DNA of 64,000 bases, from positions 1,736,001 through 1,800,000 of the forward strand of contig NZ_CP014160.1 of NCBI RefSeq assembly GCF_001543145.1. Direction: 5' to 3'. The translations under genes were made by a program, and so were the position numbers. This stretch comes from Aerococcus sanguinicola (lineage in GTDB: Bacteria; Bacillota; Bacilli; Lactobacillales; Aerococcaceae). This document shows positions 52,893-63,391 of the stretch, one piece after another (position 1 is the stretch's first letter; every line of letters begins with the position of its first letter). The notes below the pieces were generated by a model, which saw only the letters and a program-made list of their open reading frames with translations, was not told the DNA's origin and made no database searches.

Positions 52893-53615
52893 ATGACAAG
52901 TGAACATTTATCGAAGCGTCTAGCTAAGGTTGCGGACTATGTTCCTCAGGGAGCACGATTGGCTGATATTGGGTCAGACCATGCCTACCTTGCTAGCTAT
53001 TTAGTGGCAGCTGGCCGTGTAGAGGCTGCAGTCTGTGGGGAGGTTGCCGAGGGGCCTTACCAGTCGAGCTTGGCAACCGTTCAGGCGCATGGCTTAACCG
53101 ATTGTATCCAAGTTCGCTTAGCCGATGGTTTAGCTGCTATTCAAGCAAGCGATTGGATAAGCTGCATTGTCATTGCAGGGATGGGCGGCTCATTGATTGT
53201 GGACATACTGGCAGCTGGCCAGGCTCAAGGAAAATTAGACCAGCATCCACGTCTTGTTCTCCAGCCTAATGTGGGAGAGGCGGAATTGCGACGCTGGTTG
53301 GGAGATAACCACTATCAGATTACGGAAGAGTATATTTTAGAAGAAAATCAAAAAATTTATGAAATTATTGTGGCTGATTATAGCGAAAGTGTTCCTTCTT
53401 TGAGCGAAGAGGCACTCGTTTTTGGTCCCTTTACCAAGGCTTCTAATCCAGAAGTTTTCCATAAAAAACTCTACCGCCGCCTGAAGCATGTGCAAGGCAT
53501 TAACCAATCCTTAAGGCAATCGACAAACCAGGAGAAGCAGGCGAGCTTTAAACACTACCAAGACTTAATTGAAGAGCAGATCCGCATGATGGAGGAGGAG
53601 ACAAAGGATGACTAA
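52893..53615 (+). CDS. trmK: tRNA (adenine-22-N1)-methyltransferase TrmK
   Basis: 240 residues from ATG 52893 (SD AGGGAGAG, 8-base spacer); the frame is open from 52857 but that codon overlaps the -10. Class I methyltransferase: LAKVADYVPQGARLADIGSDHAYL, the catalytic-region VIAGMGGSLIVDIL, LVLQPN and EYILEENQKIYEII. Helical C-terminus. Overlaps the nif3-like gene by 8 bases, the trmK-yqfO pair conserved in Firmicutes. Confidence 0.95.
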   Translation: MTSEHLSKRLAKVADYVPQGARLADIGSDHAYLASYLVAAGRVEAAVCGEVAEGPYQSSLATVQAHGLTDCIQVRLADGLAAIQASDWISCIVIAGMGGSLIVDILAAGQAQGKLDQHPRLVLQPNVGEAELRRWLGDNHYQITEEYILEENQKIYEIIVADYSESVPSLSEEALVFGPFTKASNPEVFHKKLYRRLKHVQGINQSLRQSTNQEKQASFKHYQDLIEEQIRMMEEETKDD

Positions 53616-54732
53616 AGTAACTGTTAGAGATATCGTTCGAAAGTTTCAAAGTTTTGCCCCTGAGTCGCTAGCTTTGGGGAAAGATCCAGTGGGCTTGCAT
53701 TTTGGTTTCTTGGATCAGGAAATCCATAAAGTGCTCTTGACCCTGGATGTGCGTCCAGAGGTGGTTCAGGAGGCCATTGCAAAGGATTGCGATATGATTC
53801 TCGCCCACCATCCGCCCATCTTTAAGGCGCCTAAACGGCTAACTGAAGATGATCCCCAGCAAGCCATGTATGCTGAGCTGATTCGGCACGGCATTGCGGT
53901 TTATGCAGCCCATACCAACCTCGATGCGGCCTGGGGAGGCATGAACGACTGGTTGGCAGAGGCTTACGATATTGTAGATACCGAGGTTTTATACAGCTAC
54001 CAGGAAGATAAAAATTACCGCATCAAGGTTTACTTGCCGAAAGAAAACTTAGCGGACTACCAGGCAGCTATCTTTGGGGCTGGCTACGCCCAGGTCGGCA
54101 ACTATGACCAGGTTTCCTTTACTTCTAAGGGGCAGGGGCATTTCCGACCCTTGGACCAGGCCAACCCTTCTATTGGTTCAGTTCAGGAAGAGACCGCTGT
54201 CGACGAAGTCGTCTTCTCTTTCCTGGTTAGCCAATCTGAGCTGTCAGCTGCTTTAGACCTGGCGCGAGACCTCCATCCTTATGAAGAAGCGGTGATTGAT
54301 GTGGTTTCCTTGGCTAATAAGGGACAGGTCCTAGGCATCGGCCGGGTTGGTCAATTGAAGACGCCTATGCCCTTTAGAGATTATGTGCACTTAGTGAAGG
54401 AGCGGACAGGAGTCGATGCTTTGCGGGCTGTGGTCTGGAATTGGGACCAAGAAGTGGAACGAGTGGCGGTGCTCGGTGGCTCTGGGGCTGACGAGTATCC
54501 CTATGCCATAGCCAAGGACGCGGATGTTTATATTACCGCAGATGTTTCCTACCATACGGGGCATGACATGATAGCCAACCGCTTGAATGTGATTGATCCT
54601 GGCCACCACATGGAGTCTATCTGCAAGGATAAGTTGGCCCAGGTCCTGGTGACTTGGATCGAAGAAGAAGATTGGCCCCTTGCTTATGCTAGTAGCCAAT
54701 TAAATACGGATCCTTTTACTTTTGTTTATTAA
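53608..54732 (+). CDS. Nif3-like dinuclear metal-centre protein (YqfO family)
   Basis: 374 residues, the long form with a PII-like insert (about 130-235: YRIKVYLPKENLADYQAAIFGAGYAQVGNYDQVSF) inside the Nif3 fold. Metal ligands: LAHHPPIF, AHTNLDAAWGGMNDWLAEA and the C-terminal YHTGHDMIANRLNVIDPGHHMES. Annotated as GTP cyclohydrolase I type 2 in some databases, but the activity is not secure. Co-transcribed with trmK. Confidence 0.92.
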   Translation: MTKVTVRDIVRKFQSFAPESLALGKDPVGLHFGFLDQEIHKVLLTLDVRPEVVQEAIAKDCDMILAHHPPIFKAPKRLTEDDPQQAMYAELIRHGIAVYAAHTNLDAAWGGMNDWLAEAYDIVDTEVLYSYQEDKNYRIKVYLPKENLADYQAAIFGAGYAQVGNYDQVSFTSKGQGHFRPLDQANPSIGSVQEETAVDEVVFSFLVSQSELSAALDLARDLHPYEEAVIDVVSLANKGQVLGIGRVGQLKTPMPFRDYVHLVKERTGVDALRAVVWNWDQEVERVAVLGGSGADEYPYAIAKDADVYITADVSYHTGHDMIANRLNVIDPGHHMESICKDKLAQVLVTWIEEEDWPLAYASSQLNTDPFTFVY

Positions 54733-54744
54733 GGAGGAAGTCAA

Positions 54745-56013
54745 ATGACTGAAGAAATCTCTTACCAAAATATTATCGATCGTTTTGTTCGTTATGCCAA
54801 GATTAATACCCGTTCAGATGAAAGTTGTGCGGACCAAATCCCTTCTACGGAAAGACAGGTCGTTTTTCTCAAAGACTTAGCGGAAGAATTGAAGGGGCTC
54901 GGCCTATCCGATGTGGCTTATCATAGCGATGATAGCTATGTGACGGCCTTACTACCTAGCAATGATCCTGACCATACTTACCCTGTGATTGCCTTCTTTG
55001 CCCATGTGGATACGGCTGACTTCAATGCCGAGAATATCCAACCACAAGTGGTTAAAGATTATGATGGGGGTGTCATTCCTCTAGGCAATAGCTCTTATAG
55101 CCTGGATCCGGAAGTTTTTCCTAGCTTAAAGAACTACCTTGGCCAGACCTTGATCACTACCGATGGGACCACTCTTTTGGGGGCTGATGACAAGGCAGGA
55201 CTTGTGGAAATTATTGAAGCAGCCCTCTATTTGATGGCGCATCCAGAAATTAAGCACGGCGATATCAAATTAGCCTTTGGACCGGACGAAGAGATCGGCA
55301 TGGGAGCCACCCGCTTTAATGTGGAACGCTTGGCTGCTGACTTCGCCTATACCATGGATGGGGGACCTCTAGGCGAATTACAATATGAAACCTTTAATGG
55401 GGCTAGCGCTCAATTGCACTTCTCTGGTAAAAATGTCCATCCTGGAACAGCCAAGGACCAGATGATTAATGCCCTACAAGTTGCGATGGACTTCCACGCG
55501 GCCTTACCTGAAGAGGCTCGCCCAGAAAAAACAGAAGGTCGGGAAGGCTTTTACCACCTCTTATCCTTGTCGGGAACGGTCGAAGAAGCTGAAGCCGCTT
55601 ATATTATCCGCGACCATGACCGTGAGGCTTTTGAAGCTAAGAAAGATAAAATCTTGTCCCTGGAAAAAGATTTCAACAACCATTTTGACCAAGAAGTCGT
55701 TAAGGTCGACCTGGCGGACCAATACTATAATATGGGCAGCATCCTGGCTGAAGATATGCGGCCTGTCCATCTCGCAGAGAAGGCCTTTGAGGCTGTGGGA
55801 ATCGAAGCGGAGATTGAAGCGGTCCGTGGGGGAACAGATGGCTCTATCCTGACTTATCGCGGCCTGCCTACGCCCAATATTTTTGCTGGCGGAGAGAATA
55901 TGCATGGGCGCTATGAATATGTGTCGGTGCAAACCATGGAGAAAGCCATTCAAGTGATCTTAGCTATTGTTTCTTTAGCTAAAGACTATGACCAATTAAG
56001 TAAGGAGGTTTAG
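54745..56013 (+). CDS. pepT: Peptidase T (tripeptide aminopeptidase)
   Basis: 422 residues, M20 family. Zn ligands in FFAHVDTADF, LLGADDKAGLVEI and FGPDEEIGMGA; the lid domain with HFSGKNVHPGTAKDQMINAL; the C-terminal GGTDGSILTYRGLPTPNIFAGGENMHGRYEYV. Releases the N-terminal residue of tripeptides in the cytoplasm. SD AAGGAGG. One base separates its stop from rexB. Confidence 0.97.
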   Translation: MTEEISYQNIIDRFVRYAKINTRSDESCADQIPSTERQVVFLKDLAEELKGLGLSDVAYHSDDSYVTALLPSNDPDHTYPVIAFFAHVDTADFNAENIQPQVVKDYDGGVIPLGNSSYSLDPEVFPSLKNYLGQTLITTDGTTLLGADDKAGLVEIIEAALYLMAHPEIKHGDIKLAFGPDEEIGMGATRFNVERLAADFAYTMDGGPLGELQYETFNGASAQLHFSGKNVHPGTAKDQMINALQVAMDFHAALPEEARPEKTEGREGFYHLLSLSGTVEEAEAAYIIRDHDREAFEAKKDKILSLEKDFNNHFDQEVVKVDLADQYYNMGSILAEDMRPVHLAEKAFEAVGIEAEIEAVRGGTDGSILTYRGLPTPNIFAGGENMHGRYEYVSVQTMEKAIQVILAIVSLAKDYDQLSKEV

Positions 56014-56014
56014 C

Positions 56015-59000
56015 ATGACCTTGCATTTCCTGCGTATGACCGATACTTATTCTGATAAGTCAGCGGTCTATGCGGATATTGTGGCTGACTTAAGGAACCA
56101 TCCCGACCGTCAAATCTTCTACCTGGTGCCTGACCATATGAAGTTCGATATGGAAGTCCAGGTCTTGGAAGCTATTCAAGGTCTGGCTAAGGCGGAAGAA
56201 GTGAGCGATGGGGCGAGCGGGATGATGCGGCTCCAGGTGATGAGCTTCGAACGTCTAGCCTGGCTCTTGCTCAAGGAAGACTGGCCCCATGACAAGCAAG
56301 CCCTGTCCTCTGTGGGGACCATGATGCTCTTGCGGAAGGTCCTCCATGATTTATTCGATGAGCTCAAACTTTACCGGGGCGAATTCAATAAAATTGGTTT
56401 CTTATCCGAACTGGCTGATCTTTTCCATGAATTAGAGATGGGGAATATCGATCCCGATTCTTTAGATGAAATCTTGGCCCAGGAAGATCCCCAGGCCTCC
56501 TCATTAAAAGCTCGCCAAGTGGATAAGCTAAAGGAATTAGCTATGATCTACCGCGCCTATGAAGCTGAGCAGGGGCGCTTTACTTTGGCTAGCCATGCCG
56601 TTTACCAAGCTCTCGATGACTATATCCGTTCAGAAGACATGAGCCAGGTGAGGGTGGTTATCGATGGCTTTTACCGCTTTACAGCGCGGCAGCTGCAGGT
56701 TATTGAGGCCTTCCTCCTTAAGGTCCCCAAGCTTGAAGTCATTCTGACGGCGGACCGGGCCTACCGCCAGTCGGGGCCAGCCTGGGATGATCTTTTTACC
56801 ATTACAGGGGAGGCTTACCACCAAGTCTACGCTTTAGCCAAGAGCCATGGTATTCCCGTGGCAGATGACAAGTTTGCGGGCCCTAATACGGCTTATGCGC
56901 CAGCTTTTGCTGGGCTCGATGAATACCTGCGTCAACGTAACCGCCAGGCTCAGTCAAATGAGACTGAGGGGGCAGCTGACTTAGGGAATCATCTAGAAAT
57001 CTGGAAGTGTGAGTCGCCTTATGTAGAGAGCGAGCAGGTGGCCAATAAGATTTATCAACTGGTAGCTAGTGGCCAATACCGCTACAAGGATATCCAAATT
57101 CTGACGCGCGATGTGGACAAGTATCGCTATCAAATTCTGCCCTATTTAGAACAGAATGAAATTCCTTATTTTATTGACAATGCCGAAAGTATGCAGCGGC
57201 ATCCCTTGTCGCGTTTCTTGGATAGCTTGTACCGGATTTGGCGTTATAATTGGCGCTACCAGGATATCTTTAACCTCTTGCGCAGTGAGCTTTTAATGCC
57301 ACTCGCTTACTTGGAGGCTGAGGACCGGCAAAGCGGTCAAAAGGCTTTTCGCCGGGTGGTAGACCAGACTGAGAATGTGGTTCTCAAGAATGGCTATGAG
57401 GGCCGGCGCTTTTGGCAGTCCGACTATGAGTGGTCTTATTTAGAACTGGATGCTCAAGGGCAAAAGATTGCCCGAGAGGCTGATCAAGTGATTGAAGAAG
57501 AGGCCAATCGCTTGAAAAATTTCCTCTTTAACAGTCTGGATCCGCTTTTTAAGACGTGGGAGTCTTCCTTAAAAACAAAGGAGGTCCTGACGACTTTCTA
57601 CCGCACTTTGGAAGAATTGGGGATTCCTCAACAAATCCTCAATTGGCGTGATGATCTAATTGATACGGGTGACTTAGAACTGGCCCGCCATCATGAGCAA
57701 GCCTGGCAAGAGTTTGTCCAGATTTTGGATGAATATGTCTTACTTTTTGCTGAGGAAGATTTTTCGGTGGAGCTCTTCTTCGACCTCATCCAGGTAGCTT
57801 TCCGCGAGGCGAAGTACAGCATTGTGCCGCCCAGCCTAGATAGTGTGAGCATTTCAGGCTTGGATAGCCAGCGGTCGAGTGCTAAGCCGGTAACTTTTGT
57901 CCTGGGTCTAACCCGGCAAAGTTTGCCTCGCCAATATGAGAACCACAGCCTCTTCAGCGATGAAGACCGCGATTTGATTAGCCAGGGCTTAACGGATCTG
58001 CAATCCTTGGCCGCCTCGACCCAGCAAAAGACGGTGAATGAAGCTTTTATTGCTTACAAGGCTTTTTTATCGGCCTATAACAAGCTCTACATCAGCTATC
58101 CTTATAATGAATTAGGGGAGAAGACTTCGAATATTTCGCCTTTCTTAGACCAAGTGCGCCAGGCTTATGGCTTGGAAGAGAAGCTCCATAGTTCACAAAA
58201 CTTAGTGCTCCAGACCCATGAAGAGGTTCACCTGGGCAATTGGCGCAGCCAAGTCCACCACTTGGCCAGCAAGCTCTCCCTGGCTAAGATGCGCCGTGAA
58301 CAATTGCCAGCTAGCTACGCCTCCCTCTACCAACAAGTTAAGGCCCTCCGCCAGACCCATCCAGAGATTAAGAAGGTCTTAGCAGGTCTTAATTACAGTA
58401 ACCAGGTCAAAAACTTGCCTGCCGACTTAGCCCAAGCCCTCTATGGTCAACCCTTGTTTACTTCTGTTTCGCAGTTGGAACTCTTTAATAAGGATCCCTT
58501 CTCTTATTACCTGGTCTATGGCTTACGGCTAAGAGAAAGGGAGCGGATGCAGCTCGATCCCATTCAGACTGGGAACTACTACCATGGCCTCCTCCAGGCT
58601 TTCTTTGACCGTGCGCTAAAGGACCAAATCGCGATAGAAGATTTAACTGCTGACCGAGTTTACAGCATGTTAAAAAATTTGGTGGCCCAAGCCCTCGAAG
58701 ATGAGGCCAATACCATTTTTACAACCAGTGCACGTTTTAGCTGGATGAACCATGCGCTCAACCGGACGCTCTACCAGGTGATCCAACAAATCATTCGCCA
58801 ACAGCGGGTAACTAAGCCACGGATTCGGGCAAATGAATTATCTTTTGGTTTAGCGGGAAATTCCCAGAAGGACCTACCGGCTTATGAGCTAAGCCTAGCT
58901 GAGGGACAGTCGGTCTTCTTGCGGGGGCGGATCGACCGCTTAGATACTTGGCAGTATGAAGGAATCGACTACTTGCAAGTGGTGGACTATAAATCGTCTA

Positions 59001-59635
59001 AGCAATCTTACCAATTCCGGCATATCTATGAAGGCCTCTCCCTCCAACTCTTTGCTTATGCCCAAGTGGCTTTAAGTGCTGACCAAGGGGGAGAGGGGGC
59101 AGAAGTTTTTGGCACCTTCCACCAGCTTGTGTCTGACCAAGTCCGTCCGATCAAAAAAGAAGCTGATTTTCAAGGGACGGCCTTAGCAACCATGCCTAAA
59201 AATTATCAGTTAACGGGCTATTATTTGGCCGATCCGGACCTGCTTCAAGCGATTGATCCGACAACTGATGAAAAAGAGAGCTCGCTAAGCTATCCTTATA
59301 AATGGAATAAAAATTTTGTCCTAAAAAAAGATGCTTATGGCTTAAACCGCCAGGAATGGGCCTGGCTCTTGGACTTTGTTGATGACAAGATCCGTCAGAC
59401 CGCTCAAGCTATCCTAGAAGGTGAGATTGCACTGGCTCCCTTACGCCAGGATAAGGAAAGTCTCTATATTCCGTCCCTCCAGTACCCGCTGAATGCGATT
59501 GCCTGCTTTGACCCAGTTGATGGGGGTAATCGCTACCGGGATTGGCGGCTGATGGCTAATGACCGTCAGACCTTCTTCCAAGAAATCCAGCAAGCACTTG
59601 AAGAGAAAGGAGCTTTAGATGATGAAAGATCCTAA
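56015..59635 (+). CDS. rexB: ATP-dependent nuclease subunit B (RexB/AddB)
   Basis: 1206 residues. The C-terminal RecB-type nuclease core reads LQVVDYKSSKQSYQFRHIYEGLSLQLFAYA near residue 990. The N-terminus (LHFLRMTDTYSDKSAVYADIV) lacks the GxGxGKT P-loop of Bacillus AddB, and the AddB Fe-S cysteines are not seen, so this is the streptococcal/lactococcal RexB form. Works with RexA in double-strand break end resection. Overlaps rexA by 17 bases. Confidence 0.96.
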   Translation: MTLHFLRMTDTYSDKSAVYADIVADLRNHPDRQIFYLVPDHMKFDMEVQVLEAIQGLAKAEEVSDGASGMMRLQVMSFERLAWLLLKEDWPHDKQALSSVGTMMLLRKVLHDLFDELKLYRGEFNKIGFLSELADLFHELEMGNIDPDSLDEILAQEDPQASSLKARQVDKLKELAMIYRAYEAEQGRFTLASHAVYQALDDYIRSEDMSQVRVVIDGFYRFTARQLQVIEAFLLKVPKLEVILTADRAYRQSGPAWDDLFTITGEAYHQVYALAKSHGIPVADDKFAGPNTAYAPAFAGLDEYLRQRNRQAQSNETEGAADLGNHLEIWKCESPYVESEQVANKIYQLVASGQYRYKDIQILTRDVDKYRYQILPYLEQNEIPYFIDNAESMQRHPLSRFLDSLYRIWRYNWRYQDIFNLLRSELLMPLAYLEAEDRQSGQKAFRRVVDQTENVVLKNGYEGRRFWQSDYEWSYLELDAQGQKIAREADQVIEEEANRLKNFLFNSLDPLFKTWESSLKTKEVLTTFYRTLEELGIPQQILNWRDDLIDTGDLELARHHEQAWQEFVQILDEYVLLFAEEDFSVELFFDLIQVAFREAKYSIVPPSLDSVSISGLDSQRSSAKPVTFVLGLTRQSLPRQYENHSLFSDEDRDLISQGLTDLQSLAASTQQKTVNEAFIAYKAFLSAYNKLYISYPYNELGEKTSNISPFLDQVRQAYGLEEKLHSSQNLVLQTHEEVHLGNWRSQVHHLASKLSLAKMRREQLPASYASLYQQVKALRQTHPEIKKVLAGLNYSNQVKNLPADLAQALYGQPLFTSVSQLELFNKDPFSYYLVYGLRLRERERMQLDPIQTGNYYHGLLQAFFDRALKDQIAIEDLTADRVYSMLKNLVAQALEDEANTIFTTSARFSWMNHALNRTLYQVIQQIIRQQRVTKPRIRANELSFGLAGNSQKDLPAYELSLAEGQSVFLRGRIDRLDTWQYEGIDYLQVVDYKSSKQSYQFRHIYEGLSLQLFAYAQVALSADQGGEGAEVFGTFHQLVSDQVRPIKKEADFQGTALATMPKNYQLTGYYLADPDLLQAIDPTTDEKESSLSYPYKWNKNFVLKKDAYGLNRQEWAWLLDFVDDKIRQTAQAILEGEIALAPLRQDKESLYIPSLQYPLNAIACFDPVDGGNRYRDWRLMANDRQTFFQEIQQALEEKGALDDERS

Positions 59636-62600
59636 GCGTCTGACTGAGCTGCCCTTGCAGAGCGAAGGGGACCGGCAGACGCCCGAACAATGGCAGGCTA
59701 CCTACCAGGAAGGGGATAATCTACTGGTTGCAGCTTCTGCCGGGTCAGGGAAGACCCGGGTTTTAGTGGAGCGCATCCTCCAAAAATTAAAACGTGGCTA
59801 TCAGCTGCTCGACTTCCTCGTGGTAACCTTTACAGAATTAGCAGCCAGCGAAATGAAGGACCGGATTGAAGCAGAAGTCAAAATGGCTATTAACCAAGCC
59901 ACGGATGAAGACTTGCGCCGTCACTTAACTGTACAATTAGGCCAGGTCAGTCAGGCTCATATTTCCACTATCGATGCTTTCTGCCGGCAAGTTATCCAAC
60001 GCTTCTATTATTTAATCGAGATGGATCCTAACTACCGTCTGGTGACGGATGTGACGGAGAATTTTTTGATTAAAGATGAAGTTTGGCAGCGGCTGAAGGA
60101 GGAGCGCTTAGCGAGCAATGATGAGGCTTATCTCTTAGTTGCCGAGAACTTCAGTGATGGCCGAAGCGATGACGGCATTGACCAGTTGATCTTTGACCTC
60201 TATGACAAGGCGCGGTCCCACGCGGATCCTAAGGCTTGGCTGGAGTCATTGCTGGCTTATTACCAAACGGCTGATTCCTATGACCAGTCGCCCCTCTTCC
60301 AGGAAGCTGTGAAACCCGAGATCCGCCGGCAATTAGCTGACATCAAGGCGCGTTTGATCCGTATTGATAATGACCTGCCCCGTCAACTAGCGCCTGGTTT
60401 TGAAAAAATGTCGGAAGCTGGCCTGCAATTACAAATTAAACAAGTGTCTAGTCTAGTCGAGGGCCTGGAGCAGATGACCTACCAAGACCTATTTGAAAGC
60501 TTCCAATCTCGTCCTTGGCCCAGCCTGCCTCGACGAAGCAAGAAAGATTTTGAAGATGATGATGAGATCTATGCTTTGAGCGCCAGCTACAAAGTGCGGG
60601 TCGACCAGGTTAAAGCGGATTATGAGAAGTTGCAGGCCGACTGGTTAGCTTTTTCCGACCAGAGTCAAAAATGGATGCTCGACCAGTCTGGAAACTTGGC
60701 TCAGGCTTTGGTTGAGACCGTCATTGCCTTCATCGATGCCATGGCAGCCTACCGTGACCAGGAAAATGTCTTAGACTTTGCGGAAATCGAACTGCGCGCT
60801 TATGCAATTCTGACTTCTAATGGGGCTGAGAATGAGGCGCGCGCCTACTACCAAGAACGCTTTTCTGAAATTATGGTCGATGAGTACCAAGATGTGAACG
60901 AACTCCAGGATGCGATCTTGACCACTATGTCCCGCCAGGGCTATGATAATAATATGTTCATGGTGGGCGATGTCAAGCAGAGTATCTACCGCTTCCGCTT
61001 CGCCGAACCCGGGCTTTTTGTCGGGAAGTACAAGGCTTATGCGGAGGGTGAAGGCGGTCAGCGGATTGATCTGTTGAAGAATTTCCGCAGCCGCCATGAT
61101 GTGTTGCACTTAACAAATTATATCTTCAGGCAGTTGATGGCGGATGATATTGGTCAGGTCCTTTATGATGACCAGGCCCAACTGATTACGGGCTATACGG
61201 CTTATCCAGACCAGGCTCAGATGATTCCTGAATTATTAATTTTTGATAGCCAAGACTTGGACCAGGTCGAAGATGAATTAGAGGATAGTGATGCTGGCCA
61301 GGCGGAATTAATCGCCCAACGCATCCAAACCATGATTGAATCGGGCTTTCCCATCTATGACAAGGCCTTAGGGGGAGAGCGTCCCATCCGCTATGATGAT
61401 ATCGTCATCCTCAGCCCAACGCGCAAGCATCACTTACAGGTAGAGGAGGTCTTTAAACGCTATCAAATCCCTCTAGCTCTGGATAAGTTGACCAATTACT
61501 TTAAGCGGACAGAGATTATGATTATGGTCAACCTGCTTAAGATTATTGACAATCCCTACCAAGATATTCCCTTAGTTTCAGTTCTCCGTTCAGCTATTGT
61601 GGGCTTGGATGAAGTCGATCTGGCTAAGATCCGCCTCGTCGATAAGTCCGTCCATTACTATGAGGCTCTTTTAGCTTATATGGAGACCGCCGACCGCCGG
61701 ACAAGTTTGTTTAAGAAGGTCCAGCATTTTATGGTCTCCTTGGAAGCTTGGCGGGAATATTCTCGCCAGCAAGCGATCGCTGCTTTAATTTGGCGGATCT
61801 ACCAGGATACGGCCTTCCTGTCTTATGTGGCTGCCATGCCCAATGGTATCCAGCGGCAGAGCAACCTGCACGGCTTTTACAAGCAAGCCGAACAGTTTGA
61901 AGCCAAGCAATTTAGGGGGCTCTTCCAATTTATCCGCTTTATCGAGATGATCTATGAGCGGGACAATGACTTGGAAAGCCCTCAGTTGGTCGATCCAGAA
62001 CAGAATGTGGTCCAATTGATGACCGTCCATGCCAGTAAGGGTTTGGAATTCCCAGTCGTCTTCTATTTGAACTTATCCAAGGGCTTTAACCGTCAGGATT
62101 TTCAAGCCAATGTCATTGTCAATGATAAAGTGGGCCTAGGCCTCAAGGTTAATGACCGTCAAGAGCAAATCTCCTATACCAGTGCCTTGCATAAAATGGC
62201 TGGCCTTGAAGCCAAGGAAGAGAGCTTAGCAGAAGAAATGCGGAAATTGTATGTGGCCTTTACCCGGGCTGAACAAAAATTAATCTTAGTGGCGAGTGTA
62301 GATGATGGTGAGAAGGCCTTGGCCAGCTGGTCCCATGCGGCAGTGGGTGAAGAACGCCTGGCCAAGAGCTATCGCTTAGGGGCCAGGAGCCCCTTGGATT
62401 GGATTGGCCCGGCTATTGTCCGTCATCCGGATGTGCAGAAGGATTTTAAGGGAAGCCTAGAGGGCGCCGAGTCATTAGCGCCTAAAGATCCTTTCCATAT
62501 CAAGCTAGCTTTTGTGAATGGCGAAGATTTAGTGAGAGATCGCGACCACTTTCTCCATGGGGGGCGTGAAAAAGAGAGAGTTTCAGATGAACAGGCTAGG

Positions 62601-63359
62601 GCCAACCAGGTCTTATTAGTTCCTGAGGCAGACTACCACTACCCCTATCATCTGGCCACACAAACTGCTAGCTACCAATCGGTGAGTGAGCTCAAACGTC
62701 TTTTGCAGGAACCACTCGACCATGAATTAGCGGTTTGGGAAGATGGCCAAGTCCGTCCTCGTAAGCCTGCCCGCCGATATGTGAATCCGGACTGGGAGCG
62801 CCCTCATTTTATCCAAAGGGAAGAGCAGGCTGATCCCCGTGCGATTGGGTCAGCGGCCCACTTGCTTATGCAGTGGTTACCCCTTGACCAGTCGCCCAGC
62901 GCCCAGGCTTTTGAAGCACTCTTTGACCGTTTGGTAGACCAGGGGGCCCTAGAAGCTTCCCTTAAGGCAGAGCTTGACTTTGACCGCTTAGCTGCTTTCT
63001 ATGAAACAGATACCGGCCGCTGGCTGCTCAGCAAAAAAGACCAATTATACCGTGAAAAGAGCTTCTCTCTCCTGATGCCAGCTAAGGAAATCTTCTACGA
63101 CCTGGAAGCTTCGGACAAGCTGCTCATACATGGGACCATCGATGCCTTCGTCGTTTTAGAGGATTCAATTGTGCTCTATGATTTTAAGACGGACCGCTTG
63201 GCCTATCTTTCCATGGACCAGCAAGCAGAACGCTTTGCGGAACGCTATCAGGTGCAAATGGATATCTATGCAAGGGCCCTCGAGAATATCTACCAGAAGC
63301 CTGTCCAAGACAAATGGATCATTGCTTTAGAAAATTTAAAGACATTTTCTTTAAAATAG
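59619..63359 (+). CDS. rexA: ATP-dependent helicase/nuclease subunit A (RexA/AddA)
   Basis: 1246 residues. UvrD-type helicase: VAASAGSGKTRVLVERIL (Walker A near residue 40), IMVDEYQDVNELQ (motif II), LLKNFRSRHDVLHL (IV), VQLMTVHASKGLEFPVVFYL (V) and LYVAFTRAEQKLIL (VI). C-terminal nuclease with IVLYDFKTDRL near 1186. The first of two adjacent ATG codons is taken; SD AAAGGAG. Completes the RexAB complex, which in relatives recognises a Chi sequence; the local Chi is not known. Confidence 0.97.
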   Translation: MMKDPKRLTELPLQSEGDRQTPEQWQATYQEGDNLLVAASAGSGKTRVLVERILQKLKRGYQLLDFLVVTFTELAASEMKDRIEAEVKMAINQATDEDLRRHLTVQLGQVSQAHISTIDAFCRQVIQRFYYLIEMDPNYRLVTDVTENFLIKDEVWQRLKEERLASNDEAYLLVAENFSDGRSDDGIDQLIFDLYDKARSHADPKAWLESLLAYYQTADSYDQSPLFQEAVKPEIRRQLADIKARLIRIDNDLPRQLAPGFEKMSEAGLQLQIKQVSSLVEGLEQMTYQDLFESFQSRPWPSLPRRSKKDFEDDDEIYALSASYKVRVDQVKADYEKLQADWLAFSDQSQKWMLDQSGNLAQALVETVIAFIDAMAAYRDQENVLDFAEIELRAYAILTSNGAENEARAYYQERFSEIMVDEYQDVNELQDAILTTMSRQGYDNNMFMVGDVKQSIYRFRFAEPGLFVGKYKAYAEGEGGQRIDLLKNFRSRHDVLHLTNYIFRQLMADDIGQVLYDDQAQLITGYTAYPDQAQMIPELLIFDSQDLDQVEDELEDSDAGQAELIAQRIQTMIESGFPIYDKALGGERPIRYDDIVILSPTRKHHLQVEEVFKRYQIPLALDKLTNYFKRTEIMIMVNLLKIIDNPYQDIPLVSVLRSAIVGLDEVDLAKIRLVDKSVHYYEALLAYMETADRRTSLFKKVQHFMVSLEAWREYSRQQAIAALIWRIYQDTAFLSYVAAMPNGIQRQSNLHGFYKQAEQFEAKQFRGLFQFIRFIEMIYERDNDLESPQLVDPEQNVVQLMTVHASKGLEFPVVFYLNLSKGFNRQDFQANVIVNDKVGLGLKVNDRQEQISYTSALHKMAGLEAKEESLAEEMRKLYVAFTRAEQKLILVASVDDGEKALASWSHAAVGEERLAKSYRLGARSPLDWIGPAIVRHPDVQKDFKGSLEGAESLAPKDPFHIKLAFVNGEDLVRDRDHFLHGGREKERVSDEQARANQVLLVPEADYHYPYHLATQTASYQSVSELKRLLQEPLDHELAVWEDGQVRPRKPARRYVNPDWERPHFIQREEQADPRAIGSAAHLLMQWLPLDQSPSAQAFEALFDRLVDQGALEASLKAELDFDRLAAFYETDTGRWLLSKKDQLYREKSFSLLMPAKEIFYDLEASDKLLIHGTIDAFVVLEDSIVLYDFKTDRLAYLSMDQQAERFAERYQVQMDIYARALENIYQKPVQDKWIIALENLKTFSLK

Positions 63360-63362
63360 ACT

Positions 63363-63391
63363 TGTCTTCATGAAAGATTATGTGCTATAAT
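63363..63391 (+). promoter_or_regulatory. tRNA-Gly promoter
   Basis: -35 TTGTCT (63363-63368), 17-base spacer, extended -10 TGC-TATAAT (63386-63391), 26 bases before the tRNA. A 9-base inverted repeat, GTGCTATAA (63382-63390) and TTATAGCAC (63406-63414), spans the -10 and start site. Confidence 0.68.
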
